Source: Ligustrum vulgare
Lineage: Eukaryota > Streptophyta > Magnoliopsida > Lamiales > Oleaceae
DNA length: 64,000 nucleotides
Assembly (NCBI GenBank): GCA_963555705.1
Contig: OY743183.1
Location: 49,093,466 to 49,157,465 of the forward strand
Reading direction: 5' to 3'
In this document: one piece after another, positions 11,844 through 23,238 of the stretch
How positions within the stretch are numbered: the first letter of the stretch is position 1
Layout of the letters: the number at the start of each line of letters is the position of its first letter
The notes under the pieces: generated by a model
The model's database searches: none
The model's input: the letters and a program-made list of their open reading frames with translations, nothing else
What the model was told of the DNA's origin: nothing
Program-made: the position numbers and the translations under genes

Positions 11844-12602
11844 CTCCAACCGGAGCGGGAAAGCCAACTGCATATAGAGATGGTGTGAGAGACGGGAAAT
11901 GTTTTGGGCAAGAATTTAGTTTTGCCAAATTTGCCAAAAACTTTATTCTAATTCAATTTTGCCCCCAAAAATTGATTTTAATTACAATTTTGTCCTATTT
12001 TTTAATTTTTATTTACAAAACATGGTTATTTGATGAATTCAATTTTGCTCCCAAAAATTGATTATAAACTGCATTTTAAGTTTTTATTTAGATATAGAAA
12101 ACACGGTTATTTCATTGTTATTAAAGTTTAATGAATTTGTGTTTTTAATATGACCATTATTTTATCACATAATTAAATTATTATAAATCAAAACTCTAAA
12201 ATTAAACGACAATAAAATACTCCAACTGGAGCGGCAAAGCCAACTGCATATAGAGATGGCATGAGAGACGGGAAATGTTTTGGGCAAGAATTTAGTTTTG
12301 CCAAATTTGCCCCAAACTTTATTCTAATTCAATTTTTCCCTCAAAATTGATTTTAATTCCAATTTTCTCCAATTTTTTAATTTTTACTTATTTTTTTATT
12401 TACAAAACATGGTTATCTGATGAATTAAATTTTGCTCCCAAAAATTGATTATAAACTGCATTTTAAGTTATATATATAGAAAACATGGTTATTTCATTGT
12501 TATTAAAGGTTATTGAATTTGTATTTTTAATTTGACCATTATTTTTATCACATAATTAAATTATTATAAATCAAAACACTAAAATAAAATGACAATAAAA
12601 TA
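11844..12602. repeat. two-copy tandem repeat, 376-bp period, subterminal in Harbinger relic
   Basis: CTCCAACCGGAGCGG at 11844 recurs as CTCCAACTGGAGCGG at 12220. Long shared blocks (TGCATATAGAGATGG, GACGGGAAATGTTTTGGGC) run to GACAATAAAATA at both unit ends. The second unit is slightly longer (about 383 bp) through small indels. Confidence 0.93.
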
Positions 12603-12779
12603 GATTACTCAATAATATTAGAAATTGGAAACGTAATTGGTACGGTGACATTGAAAATGAAATGCAATATGAAAGAGACGACATAAATATTAGAAATTTA
12701 AATATGATGCTAGCTAATTTAAAGACAACAATCTAATAATCTGGTAGATCAAATCCAGATCCTCCAAGATCGTAAAAGA

Positions 12780-13745
12780 ACAATCATATGAAGTTGATGT
12801 ACTTTGGTGATCCTTGTTCGATTCTTCACTTCTTTTCATCATGATTATTTTTGTTCATTTCGAGAAAATTCTCGCATTACCAAATCTGAAATGGAGTTCA
12901 AATCTTTTGCCAGAATGGTTTTGTCAGGACAATATTTGGCCAATTGCATTCAAGCCCTTTGAATTTCGCAGTTTTTAAGCATATCCTCATTCCCCTGCGA
13001 ATGAATTGCGCGAGTTCTCGTTACTCTTCCATAATACTTGCAATGATTTTTTTAGGAATCTTCTTCATTTTTCCTTTTTCCCTTAAAATTTTTTATCCCA
13101 ATAGGTCGTTGACTTGAACTGTCACTGGCATTGTCTTCTTTAATAACTAGAGAAAATGAAAAAAATCCATGATATGCCGATGTTGGAGAATCAGAAATTG
13201 GGGAACCCACGTGTGCAGATCCAGAATATGTTTTCTGGCTATGAAAGCTCGGTAACTCAACTTGAACATCTTTTCAAAAAAATTTCACTATCCTTAAGGA
13301 TAGGCCACATGTGATCAAATTTAAACCCTTTCTTGAATAGTCCATCTTGGCATAACAATATTTTAACTTGATCTATCTGCAAATTAATATGAATAAATTT
13401 GTTACATATCAAAATATATTATGTAATAAATGTACTTACAATATCTTGTTCGGATGCTCCAATTAGATTTAAATTTTCCACTTGGCATATGCATCCCCAT
13501 AGTTTGCTAATGGCCGCATTGATTAATTTGTAACAAGACTGCAGTGATTTCAAAGTTCGGGTTTGAGTAATATGGGGTGGTAGTGAACTGTTATACTCTA
13601 AATCAACGCGACTCCAAAACTGATCTTTTGACTGATTAATACCAATAATCGTGTTTTGAGAAATACCTACATATGTACGACACATATGTATGTCTTTTTC
13701 AATATTGTACGAGGCACTTCGCTTGCTGATACTTATTCTTTTGTA
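12780..13745 (-). pseudogene. Harbinger ORF1, Myb-like / NAM-associated-type protein, decayed
   Basis: The longest piece (13419-13685, minus) begins MCRTYVGISQNTIIGINQSK and continues with FWSRV, TLKSLQSCYKLINAAISK and GASEQDIV, the Myb-like (trihelix-type) domain found in ORF1 of plant Harbinger elements and in related host proteins. Downstream frames (13260-13390) give KKGFKFDHMWPILKD and then (12800-12990) ISDLVMREFSRNE, typical of the C-terminal part. An intron near 13400 is plausible. Stops and frame changes make it a pseudogene. ORF1 is thought to help the transposase bind DNA; that is family knowledge, not shown here. It is divergent from the transposase, with the 93-bp array between them. 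Confidence 0.75.
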
Positions 13746-13833
13746 ATTGGTAAAAATGATACAGATGTGAAAAGATGAATTGGAGACTCGTGTTTTTATA
13801 ATGTCACTAATAGTAGGATATGATTTGATAAGT

Positions 13834-14112
13834 GAATCTCATCTAACATTTCAGATCTCGTGTAATCTAATTGATGGTTGGGATTAAATTACACAAATTG
13901 ATGTTATCCTAAATTGATAGGATAGGGAATCTCATCTAACGATTCAGATCTCGTGCAATCTGATCAATGGTTGGGATTGAATTACCCAAATCGATGTTAT
14001 TATGAATTTATAGAATAGAGAATCTCATCTAATGGTTCAGATCTTGCATAACCTAATCAACGATTGAGATTGGTTTGAGCAAACTAATGTTATCTATGAA
14101 AATGCAATGATA
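13834..14112. repeat. three-copy tandem repeat, 93-bp period, between divergent Harbinger genes
   Basis: GAATCTCATCTAAC and its variants start units at 13834, 13927 and 14020. Each unit continues with TTCAGATCTCGTG, TGGTTGGGATT and a TGATGTTAT-like block. The third unit is the most diverged. The array occupies most of the spacer between ORF1 (minus) and the transposase (+), where both promoters should be. Confidence 0.92.
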
Positions 14113-14192
14113 AATGGCGAATAACTAGTATACAATTTATCATTCATATCTAACACTTCAAAATTCAGAGATATGTTTTATGTCTTACAAAA

Positions 14193-15533
14193 ATGAATTA
14201 CAATGTTGGAGGATCTTCCAATTTAAATGAAAGTGTTCATGAAGAAGACGAGCAGATCATGAATGACCTTGAGGCACTTCAGGCCAGTCATGACGCTCTA
14301 GTTCACATGTATTTGAATAACAACATCCTTCTTACTCAAATGGTTGAACAGCAACAAAACCCACCTCCACATGGGGGTCGGTCCCTGGGCACATTGTCAT
14401 TCATCGCGATAGAGAGTCTGCTGATGAACAACTGTTCATTGACTACTTCGCTTTGAACCTACGTTACGATGAATGGTTGTTTCAACTATGTTTTGGCACG
14501 TCAAGAAATCTATTTTTACGTGTAGTGCAGGCCGTGGAGTCTCATGACAGGTACATCCAACAAAAAATGATGGAGTGGGCAGGCTAGGGTTGTCTTCTCT
14601 TCAAAAGATAACTACTGTATTTCAGATGCTGGCATATGGAAATGTGGCAGATGTAACTGATGAGTACATTAAGATTAGTGAGTGAACAATTATTGAAAGT
14701 TTAAAAAGGATTTGTCGTGCAGTTGTGAAGGATTTGGAAGCCGTTATTTGCAATCACCCAAAGCTAGTGACATTGCATGAATTCTTCATGTTGGTCAACG
14801 ACGTGGTTTTCCTGAAATGTTGGGTAGTCTTAACTGTATGCACTGGACGTGAAAAAATATTCCCACTGCATGGATGGGCCAATACGCAGGTAGGTGTGGA
14901 TTTCCAATCATTGTCCTAAAGGAAGTAGTAGATTATAATCTTTGGATATGGCACGTATACCTTGGTATTCCAGGTTCAAACAACGACATCAATGCTTTGG
15001 AGGCCACCCATCTATTTACCAATCTCGCTAAAGGTATTGCTCCCTTCACTAATTACATCATACAGGGACGTGAATTCGACGTATGTTACTATTTAGCTGA
15101 TGGTATATCTCCTAAGTGGGCCACTCTTGTACAAGAAATTCATGAGCCACGTGGGCCGAAGAAAAAATATTTCGCAATGAAACAAGAAAGATGTAGAAAA
15201 GACGTTGAACGAGCATTTTGGGTTCTATAGTCTAGGTTCGTAATTGTTGCGAGGCCATCACGATTTTGGAAAAAATGCATCTTACACAATATCTTGACTG
15301 AACGCATCATTATGCACAACTTGTTCATAGAGGATGAACGTGTCGTTGAGGCACCTATTCGAGAGTTGGTAGAAGCGGCAAGCCCGCAAGTTGAGATGGT
15401 TTTAGATGAAAATACTCGTTTCAAGGAGTTCCTCGCTCGTCACCGTTAGATAAAAGATAAGGAGGATCACATTGCACTCCGAAATGCTTTAATTGAACAT
15501 TTGTGGGAACAGTATGCAAATTTCAAGAATTAA
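14193..15533 (+). pseudogene. PIF/Harbinger transposase (DDE_Tnp_4 type), inactivated
   Basis: The N-terminal 87 residues are Asp/Glu-rich, then the frame changes. The nuclease blocks follow: DEQLFIDYFALNLRYDEWLF, FLRVVQAVESHDRYIQQKM, WMGQYAGRCGFPII, DYNLWIWHVYLGIPGSNNDI, YYLADGISPKWAT, AMKQERCRKDVERAFWVL and IIMHNLFIEDE. These match the standard order in plant Harbinger nucleases. The first catalytic Asp, expected in a GS-x-D-CMHW context, is Asn (codon 14832-14834), and the codon six further on is TGA (14850-14852). Other stops and frame changes separate the blocks. The C-terminal frame stops at 15531-15533. Confidence 0.88.
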
Positions 15534-15608
15534 ACTATTGAACTAAGTATATTTGGTGTATTTCCCATTTTATTTTAATGATAAAATAAATATTTCAAAT
15601 AAAATAAT

Positions 15609-16329
15609 TGATCGGCCTAAAAGTCCCGATCTTATTAGTCTAAAACATAGATATGAATCCAAAGGTCAAGATCGGTCTTTCTAGTAAGGTCGGTCTGTTC
15701 AGCTGAGGTCTGGTTATTTTCCCAATCATATTCAAATATCTCATATCAATATTCAGAAGGTCGAGCACGATGCTCGGGCTCTTTACTTAAATAAGGTCAG
15801 TCCATTTAACCGACCTCTAAACGTCTGTCTTACCTGCACTTTTTAAGACCAGCCTTACCTGGTCTCGCTATGCTTGAGGCCCATGTAAGATTTTCATATA
15901 GTATCATTGATTTCTGGGCTTTGGTAAATGGGCCGTAGCGTGCACCCAAAAAGTCAATATATTCTTATTTGCAAGTAAGACTCTCAAAAAGAAAAGTCCA
16001 ATCTCTCTAAGGACTTTTCTCCAAAATGGTAAGTTCATTTAATAAGGACTCATTCTTTTAGTAGGAGAAGATTATGGGATTTGAGCCTTATAGATAGAGC
16101 TTCTTTTTTATCAACAAAAATTCATTCATTCATCACTATTTACAACTATCACCTTTATATTTCTCCTCTCTACTTTCTCTCTCTAGAAAACTAATTCTTA
16201 CATTGAAGGGACAACGGGAAAAATCCTCCTCGCCTTTTTTGCAGGTTAAATGCAAATTAGATCATCTTTTCCAGTAATCAAGTAGCTTCAGATCTTACCA
16301 CGTCAAGGTCAATAAATTGTACAACATCA
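15609..16329 (+). repeat. 5' LTR of gypsy element 1
   Basis: 721 bp, from TGATCGGCCTAAAAGTC to CAACATCA. It matches the right LTR after removal of the Cassandra insert (718 bp). A weak TATA-like TTATAGATAGAG lies near 16088; the right LTR has the better TTATAAATAGAG at 29397. Confidence 0.93.
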
Positions 16330-16350
16330 ATTAGTGCCTTCTGTGGGAAA
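16330..16350 (+). other. degenerate primer-binding site region, gypsy element 1
   Basis: Directly after the LTR the sequence reads ATTAGTGCCTTCTGTGGGAA. The matching place in element 2 reads ATTGGCGCCGTCTGTGGGAA, whose TGGCGCCGT fits the 3' end of plant tRNA-Asp. The element 1 site is mutated at the primer core. Confidence 0.7.
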
Positions 16351-16363
16351 AATACGATTAGCC

Positions 16364-17085
16364 ATGGTCAACAGACGTCAAACTTGTCCCTTCACTTCCA
16401 TGGGACAATCACTTCCAACCAATGCACCGGATGAGGAAGATAACCCCACCCATCGAAGATGTTCCAGAAGTCCAAAATCAAGAAACCTTGCTTGAAAAAA
16501 GCCCATACTTCAATGAACTTCAACGACAGCTGAACGACCTCCGTTAGATCCTTCAAGGGAAAGCTCCGCATCAGGCAATACCGGAGATTGACACTCCTGA
16601 GGTCAGACATCTAAGCGGTCATAGGCTAGTCAACCCTGCAGATACAAATTCCCCAGCAATCAAGGGGAACCACCCCATTATTAAAGGATCAGCCAACACA
16701 ACATAGCAAGAAACCTCAAGTATTATTCAAGAAGGGATAGCTGATGGCATAAAAGCATCTTATAAGAGAAAAGAAATATATAAACATGGAAGAAAATCTG
16801 TTATCGGTATGGGGCTCAAGACCAGAATCAATGAAGACCAGCAACACAACCTTCAAAACTTTCTAAACAGGGAAGCAAGTGGTCTAGATTGGATGACGTA
16901 AATAGTCGAAATCATGACCGGCCTAGTACGAAGGGGAGCTCTTATGAACATCGGGATCCTGTCTCATTGAACGCACCCCGATCTTATATTCTAATGGAAA
17001 TCAAAGATCGGGAAGACTTACGGTGGCCAAAACCCATCAAAGGGAGAATCAATGACAAAAATCGTAACAAATCACAGAACATCGA
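16364..17085 (+). pseudogene. gag remnant, gypsy element 1
   Basis: Starts MVNRRQTCP at 16364 as in element 2 (MVNTRSELP at 38371). Several stops and frame changes follow. The last part (16889-17085) carries SLNAPRSYILMEIKDREDLR, which parallels the stretch just before the zinc knuckle in element 2. The core Retrotrans_gag domain is largely missing. The frame then runs straight into RT, without zinc knuckle or protease. Confidence 0.78.
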
Positions 17086-17866
17086 GGTCTATGTTGATGA
17101 CATGGTGGTGAAGAGCTCGAAGAAAGATCATGTGGAAAATCTGGAAGACATCTTTTCTACCCTCCGACAACATTAGATGAAGCTGAATCCTACCAAGAGC
17201 GCTTTCGGGATAAGTTCTAGCAAATATTTGGGATTCATGATCACCTAACAGGGCATTGAAGTCAATCCTAACAAAATTATGACCCTTATATCTATGGATC
17301 TTCCCAAAAGTGTAAGAAAAGTACAGAAACTTACAGAAAGAGTAGTAACACTACATCATTACATGTCAAGAGCAGCAGACAAATGTTTCCCTTTCTTCAA
17401 ATCTCTAAGAGGAAATAAGTAGTTTAAATAAGATGAAGAATGTGAAATTTCCTTTATAAATTTCAAACAATACTTGGGGTTACCACCAATACTGGTCAAG
17501 CCAAACCAGGGGATAATCTTCTCCTATATATAGTAGTTTCGAAACACGCAGTCAGCGTTATTTTGATCAAAGAGGAAGGAAAGATTCAAAAATTAGTCCA
17601 CTATGTCAGGAAGATGTTATTAGATATAGAAACTAGATACACTCTACCATAAAATTAAGCCCCTATTTTCAAGCTTATGTCATCACAGTCCTCACAAATC
17701 AGCCTATGAAACAAATCTTGCAAAAACCTGACATCTCTGGTCACCTCCTAAAGTGGTCAATTGAGCTCGGAGAATATGACATTGAATTAAAAATCGGACA
17801 TTCCATAAAGCCACAGGTTTTGATAGATTTCTTCTTTGAACTCACCCCAAGACCTCGGGGGCCAAC
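17086..17866 (+). pseudogene. reverse transcriptase C-terminal half, gypsy element 1
   Basis: YVDDMVVKSSKKDHVENLED at 17090-17149 is the catalytic YVDD box and its downstream helix. After a stop at 17174-17176 the blocks MKLNPTKSAFGISSSKYLGF, VQKLTERVVTLHHYMSRAAD and FPFFKSLRG follow, then the RT-RNase H connection (QPMKQILQKPDISGHLLKWS, IELGEYDIELK). The palm N-terminal half, with its own catalytic Asp, is deleted. Multiple stops make it inactive. Confidence 0.85.
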
Positions 17867-18166
17867 ATGATTGGAAGAAAAGAAGATAGTTGGACGTTGC
17901 AAGTGGATGGAGCATCCAACGCCACGGGCTCAGGGGCTAGAATTATACTAAGAAAAGATGATGGCACAATTGAAATTCAGTGTGCAGTTAAATTTGCCTT
18001 CCCAGCCACCAATAACAACACGGAACACGAGGCTGTCATTGTCGAACTTCAGGCTGCGCAACATCTTGGGGTTGAGAACATCAAGGTAATGAACGACTCA
18101 TGGTGGTTGAACGGATTAATGGGACTTTTGAAGCAAAAGACGAAAAGATGTGATTCTCCCAAATGA
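17867..18166 (+). pseudogene. archaeal-type RNase H domain, gypsy element 1
   Basis: A 99-residue frame contains WTLQVDGASNATGSGARIIL, then NNNTEHEAVIVELQAAQHLG, then VKVMNDSW. This is the second, archaeal-type RNase H characteristic of Tat-lineage retrotransposons. The first acidic residue (VDG) and the Glu of the TEHEA block are present; the frame then decays. It hydrolyses RNA in RNA-DNA hybrids in active relatives. Homologous but more broken sequence lies at 41930-42300 in element 2. Confidence 0.82.
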
Positions 18167-18469
18167 TAATTCTTGACTTTCAAAGGAAGTTCAGATCGTG
18201 TAACATAGAGAAAACACCATGGTTGGCCAATCACAAAGTTAATTCCCTGTCAAGATATATGTTTTCCAACTTAGATAAATTGTAAGGAACGGTATTTGTG
18301 CGAACACTCTATTAGGCCAGCATCACACATCAACCTGATGTCATGGACATCTCAAAGCACGAGCCCTGCTAGATGGACCCAATTATATAATTTATAACAT
18401 CAAGAAATTTACGAAGCGACAAAGTAGAAGCCAGAATAACCAAGTCAAGAGCTCCAAGGTATACTATCT

Positions 18470-20990
18470 TGCAAGACACTTTATTTCCTCGAAACTTTAC
18501 ACTCCCCTACCTTCGCTGTTTAACTCCAAAAGAAGCTGCGCTCACCATGTCTGAGGTTCACAAAAGGAATTTTTGGATTTCATCAGGGGGCAAGAACTTT
18601 GGTTACAAAGCTGGTAAGATACGGGTTTTATTGGCCAAACATGACGAAGGACACCTTTGTTAGCCTAAGAGTAACTAACTAAGAGGGGGTGAATTGATTT
18701 ATAAATTTTTTTCGATAAATATCTCAAACTTAAAACCAATAGGTACAAGTATAAATACTTAGCATTGGAAGAGATGCAAAGTAACTTAACTACTCTACAA
18801 AGATGTGAACTTAATTAATAAAGCAGGTATAACATTTGGAGATAGTATTGGACAATATAGATTGATAGAATAGAGTAAGTGCAATGTAAGTAAAAGGAAT
18901 TAGAAGATGCAAATGATATTTAAGGAGGTTCAATCAAACAACTTGATCTACGTCCTCCATTACCAAGCTCTCCGTCACGAGCAAGGCAAAATCCACTATA
19001 GTGGTAACTTACAAAAAGGAGTACAAAATCCTTAGGTGCCTTACAAGAAGTACATATCCTTAAGTGACTTACAACAAGGAGCACTTATCTTTAAGTGATT
19101 TACAATAATGAGTACTTATCCTTAACAACAATCGAGTTTTTACTAAGCTCTTGAAACCATCAAATATAATGAATTGAATTACAATTGAAATAACTCTCTT
19201 GAAAAATAATATAACCAAATTAAGTCTCAATAGAGTTAGACTAACACTTCATTAGATAACAATGAATTAAGCTCGAGTGTTAAAGAAAAACTTTGATGCA
19301 AATAATAATTAAAAGTTCAATGCAATAAAACAAAGATTTTCAAAGAATATAATATCTTGTTAAATGATTGAATCAAGTTAAGTATCAAGAGATGCCAGCA
19401 CTTGAATAATTAATAACAAGTTAAGCTCAAAGTGTTTAGGCTATAGATCTTTGATGAATTAAATGATAATGAAAATTATAACACAAATAATCAAAGTTCT
19501 TCAATAGAAATTTTCTCTTTAAAATATTAAAACAAGTTTAGAATAAAGAGAGACTTACACTTCAATTTCAATATATAATGTATTTCAATAAATAATGTAA
19601 AGATGTTAAAGAATTTTAAACAGTATAAAATCAAGAATATTCATAAAAACTTTCTTTCAAAAACTTTGATGAGTTTGATAAACTAAGTTTGGATCAATCA
19701 AAGTTTTCTTAGCAAGATAGATGAATATAAATCAAGTAAGAATAATGCATTTCTCAATAGAAAGTTTTCTTAAAATATTCTCTAAGTTATGTCTTTGATT
19801 GCAAGAGGAAAAACATATTTATAGGAGAAAAACAAGCACTCAGCAACTTTCGGTTGATCGAAAAACCTAGAATTTGACCATTTAAAAATAGCCGTTGCAC
19901 TCAACAGTCAGAATTTCGGTCGATCGAAGTTGACTTTTGGTTGACCAAAAGTTGACTTTCTATTGACCGAAGTTGACTTCGAAAAATCATAAAAATCTCA
20001 ATTTTTAGGTTTCTAACTTGTTTTTCAAAGAGGTATAACATAATATAATTATGATTTAAGATCACATAACATTGGAAAAGCAATATTGATTTTGATAAAA
20101 ATATTTTATGCAACTGATGAAATATGTTTGATGCACAAAATCATTTTCGAGCTCGTTGGAATTCACTGCTAAAGATTGAGAGCGTTGTACCTTTACATAT
20201 ATCTAATGAACTTAAACTTGAGCTCTGATCTTATAGGCCTGAATTCTTGATCTTCATGTCATGCTTTATGTCTTGCATTTTGATCTTGAATGTCATTACT
20301 TCGATCTCCACATCTTGTGTGCTTCATCATATAGCCTTTGATCTTTATCCTTTGGGAAACGATTTGAACACTGAATGCTTTGAAGATTTGTCATTACATG
20401 AAACACTCAAAGTATACTTGTTAACAAAAAAAGATAATCTTGTTTGTTATGATCAAAATAGTAAGGTTAAGTTAACCATATGTCAACAACCTTGAACTAC
20501 ATAAAGACCTGCGAAAAATGCCAAAGATTCGCATCTAGGCTACATCAACCAGTAGAAGAAATCTCCCCCGATCATGTGTCCACACCCTTTTGCATAATGG
20601 GGAATTGAAATACTTGGGCCTTTTCTAGTGGTTTGAGGTCAAGTCAATTTTTACCAGTGACAGTAAAATACTTCACAAAATGGGTAGAAACAAAACCTCT
20701 CGCCGTAATCTCAGAACAAAAATTGGAAACATTCGTGTGGAAGTCTATCATATGTTGTTTTGGTCTTCCCAAAACCTTGATCACCGATAGTAGGTGACAA
20801 TTCAAGTGTCAATCCTTCAAATAATTCTGTAAGAATTTGGGGATTGAACACAGGCTAACTTTAGTTTCGTATCCGTAAAGTAATAGGCTAGTAAAAGTTA
20901 CAAACGGACTTACATTACAAGGCTTACGAACTCGACTTGAAGATGCCAAAGGTAATTGGCCGACCTTCTCCCAGAAATATTATGGACTAA
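18470..20990 (+). pseudogene. integrase remnant, split by a solo LTR, gypsy element 1
   Basis: Upstream piece (18470-18657): LPYLRCLTPKEAALTMSEVH, the entry to the HHCC zinc finger. Downstream piece from 20494: YIKTCEKCQRFASRLHQPVE, the two Cys of the same finger. The 1831-bp solo LTR separates them. Beyond, KYFTKWVETKPLAVISEQKL and WKSIICCFGLPKTLITD are catalytic-core blocks, with stops. A C-terminal frame continues at 20956-21189 with FKTATGETPFMLAFSKEAT. The DDE triad cannot be read in one frame. Confidence 0.84.
18658..20488. mobile_element. solo LTR, 1831 bp, in gypsy element 1 integrase
   Basis: It begins TGTTAGCCTAAGAG and ends TATGTCAACA, flanked by ACCTT at 18653-18657 and 20489-20493. 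Joining the two flanks restores integrase zinc-finger continuity, an independent check of the boundaries. The size and the AAGAGGGGGTGAATTG start suggest a large-LTR copia family such as SIRE; that is inference. It contains repeated GTCGATCGAAGTTGAC-like words around 19850-19985 and no gene. Confidence 0.88.
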
Positions 20991-21189
20991 TCAAACAACA
21001 TTCAAAACAGCAACTGGAGAAACCCCATTCATGCTAGCCTTTTCCAAGGAAGCGACAGTTCTAGTCGAGGTGACAATCCCCAGTTTCCACATGATGTCAG
21101 TAGTACCATCCGACAACAGCAAAGGCCAAAGGGAAAGTCTATACCTATTGAAAGAAGTTAGGGGCTTAACCCCTTCTTTGTATAAATAA
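20956..21189 (+). pseudogene. integrase C-terminal region, gypsy element 1
   Basis: The 77-residue frame includes LPEILWTNQTTFKTATGETP, which corresponds to LPAILWSYRTSHRTATGETP in element 2, followed by a short C-terminal part that loses similarity. Pol ends near here. The antisense gene starts converging from 21385. Confidence 0.82.
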
Positions 21190-21863
21190 TTCACAAGGCT
21201 GGAAAAAGAGCATGGCCTTACCAAAAATTCTGAGTGTGCAAACAATATACAAGTTAAAAGCACGTACTTAACAAATGATTAAAATTCTATTCACCACGGT
21301 TAAAATTACAAGCAGTCCTCGAGGCATACCCCAGGTCGAACATCAAAACATTTACAAAAAGAAGATTAAAAAGAAGATTCATGACTAAGCCTCGGATTCA
21401 CTGGCGTTCTCAGCATCTTCCACTATCTTGCAATTATCTTCCTTCTCAAATGGAGTGACGTCAAGGTCATCAGCATCCAAGGGAAACTCAGCCAGTAGGA
21501 TTGTATCAAGGTCGGGCACCTTCATAAGACACCAAGCCCACATCTGCACAATTTCTTGAGTATAAGACTCAAGCCCATAGTTCCCAAGGGCGAGCTTATA
21601 CTCTTCTAACCCCTTAAAAGCTTCCACTGCAGTAACTTTGGCTTAAAGCTCCTCTTCGCGAGCCAGTCGTAGTTCTTCAGTTAATCTAGCAACCTCTTCT
21701 CGGGAGCTGTTACGCTTTTAGAGGGTGGTTTCAAGATTATCCTGAGCTTTCCCCAGCTCCTCTTGAGTAGCATTGGCCCTTGTGGCCTTATATTGAACGG
21801 AGTGGACGAGCTGGCCCAATGTCTTACCAAGCTCTTAACCTTGAAGCGCTATGCCACGATTAA

Positions 21864-23142
21864 TGCTAAGAATATGTGATAAGTGTATTTTATACACTTA
21901 TTTCTATCCCGAAAGTAGGATTTTATTTGTTTGTTTAAGAATATTTGCTATTTATTTTGTGAGTATTTGTTATATTTCAGGAATAACCCCAAAGTCGAGA
22001 AAATAATGGAATTGAAGCAAAAATCAAGCAATTGAATAATAAAAGTGTCAAAGTATGCAAATCAAGATTTGATAAGGAAGATTAAGGGCTTAATTGGAAG
22101 AAAACTTGAAGAAAAGCTAAAATTTGGAAGAAATCAGAAGTTCGGGGGCCAAATTACAACAATCGAAAGTGAAAGGACTTGCTGTGCAATAAAAAGATAG
22201 GGACCAACTTGTAGCACGCTGAAAGAAGAAATTGCACTTCATTTGGAAGCCTGCGTGATCACATGGAATTATAACAGAGTGATAGCATGGTCTTGACAAA
22301 AATGGTCATAACATTTTCCGAAAGCCTGCGCGATCGCATGATTATTTTCTGGGCCGACTGTTGGGCTTTTTCGAGATTTTAAGAATTCTTTTCCTCCAAG
22401 TAACCTAAGTTTCATCCTAACCTATAAATACATGACTTGAGGCACGAAATTGGGGGTTCCCAACTACTTGAATAGAGGTCAAAACGCTGTCGAATTGCCG
22501 AGAGATCCATACATAGTCGAAGGCACAATTGAAGAATGAAGATCAAGGACATGAATAGGGTGACATCTATCCATTCTTCTTGTTATTTATATTCAATTAT
22601 GTTTTAGGCTAGGTTTTTAATGTTAGAATTGCGATGCAACATTAATTTTCGGATTTCATTTATTAATTCATTGTTTGATTTATTTAGTTGTTGAGTTTGA
22701 GTAATTGATTCATGCTTATATTATCATATGATTTTCTGGCCAATTATATATGACCGATGTAATGATTTCTTAAGTTCGAAAGATTAGGATCTCATTAGAT
22801 AAGTTTCAATTGTCACAAAGTCCGATAGGGGATGGAAATGTACCCCTATGCTTTGTGTTTTCTACAATAGTATTCACAAATCCGTTAATGCTTTTCTATA
22901 CATTCGAATTCGTCATAGAAATATAGTCATTTTGTGTATAGGAAAATGTGCTAATTCTTTTCTGAAAGGGAGTTTTAACAAAATTTGGAATATGAATTTT
23001 CAAAATCCCAATAATCGTTGTTCGACAATTGGATTAATGCATAATTGATGGAATTAATATGGATTCTCAATTCTAGCATGTTTTTCTCATATCTTCTTTA
23101 ATTCAAATAATTTGTTTTAACTAGTTTAGTTTAATTCAAAAT

Positions 23143-23237
<95 letters not shown>

Positions 23238-23238
23238 A
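21864..23238. mobile_element. solo LTR, 1375 bp, in the antisense gene of gypsy element 1
   Basis: It begins TGCTAAGAATATGTGATAAG and ends CTCTCTTCA, flanked by ATTAA at 21859-21863 and 23239-23243. Joining the flanks keeps an antisense reading frame (ASRVNRGIALQ on the minus strand). The last 95 bp are a (CT)n tract. No primer-binding site or internal region is present, so it is a recombined solo LTR. Confidence 0.82.
23141..23235. repeat. (CT)n microsatellite, ~95 bp, at the end of a solo LTR
   Basis: An uninterrupted CT run just before the LTR terminus TTCA. Confidence 0.95.

Larger units (their letters stand above)
11785..15608. mobile_element. PIF/Harbinger DNA transposon relic (left part; interrupted by gypsy element 1)
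   Basis: The left end GGGCATCTCCAATCCAG is preceded by TAA (11782-11784), fitting the PIF/Harbinger target duplication. Inside are, in order, a 376-bp subterminal tandem duplication, a Myb-like ORF1 on the minus strand, a 93-bp array, and a DDE_Tnp_4-type transposase on the + strand: the two-gene layout of plant Harbinger elements. Gypsy element 1 is inserted 75 bp after the transposase stop, so the rest should continue at 29635 and, after copia copy B, at 36179. A matching right terminal inverted repeat was not found in either place. Confidence 0.8.
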
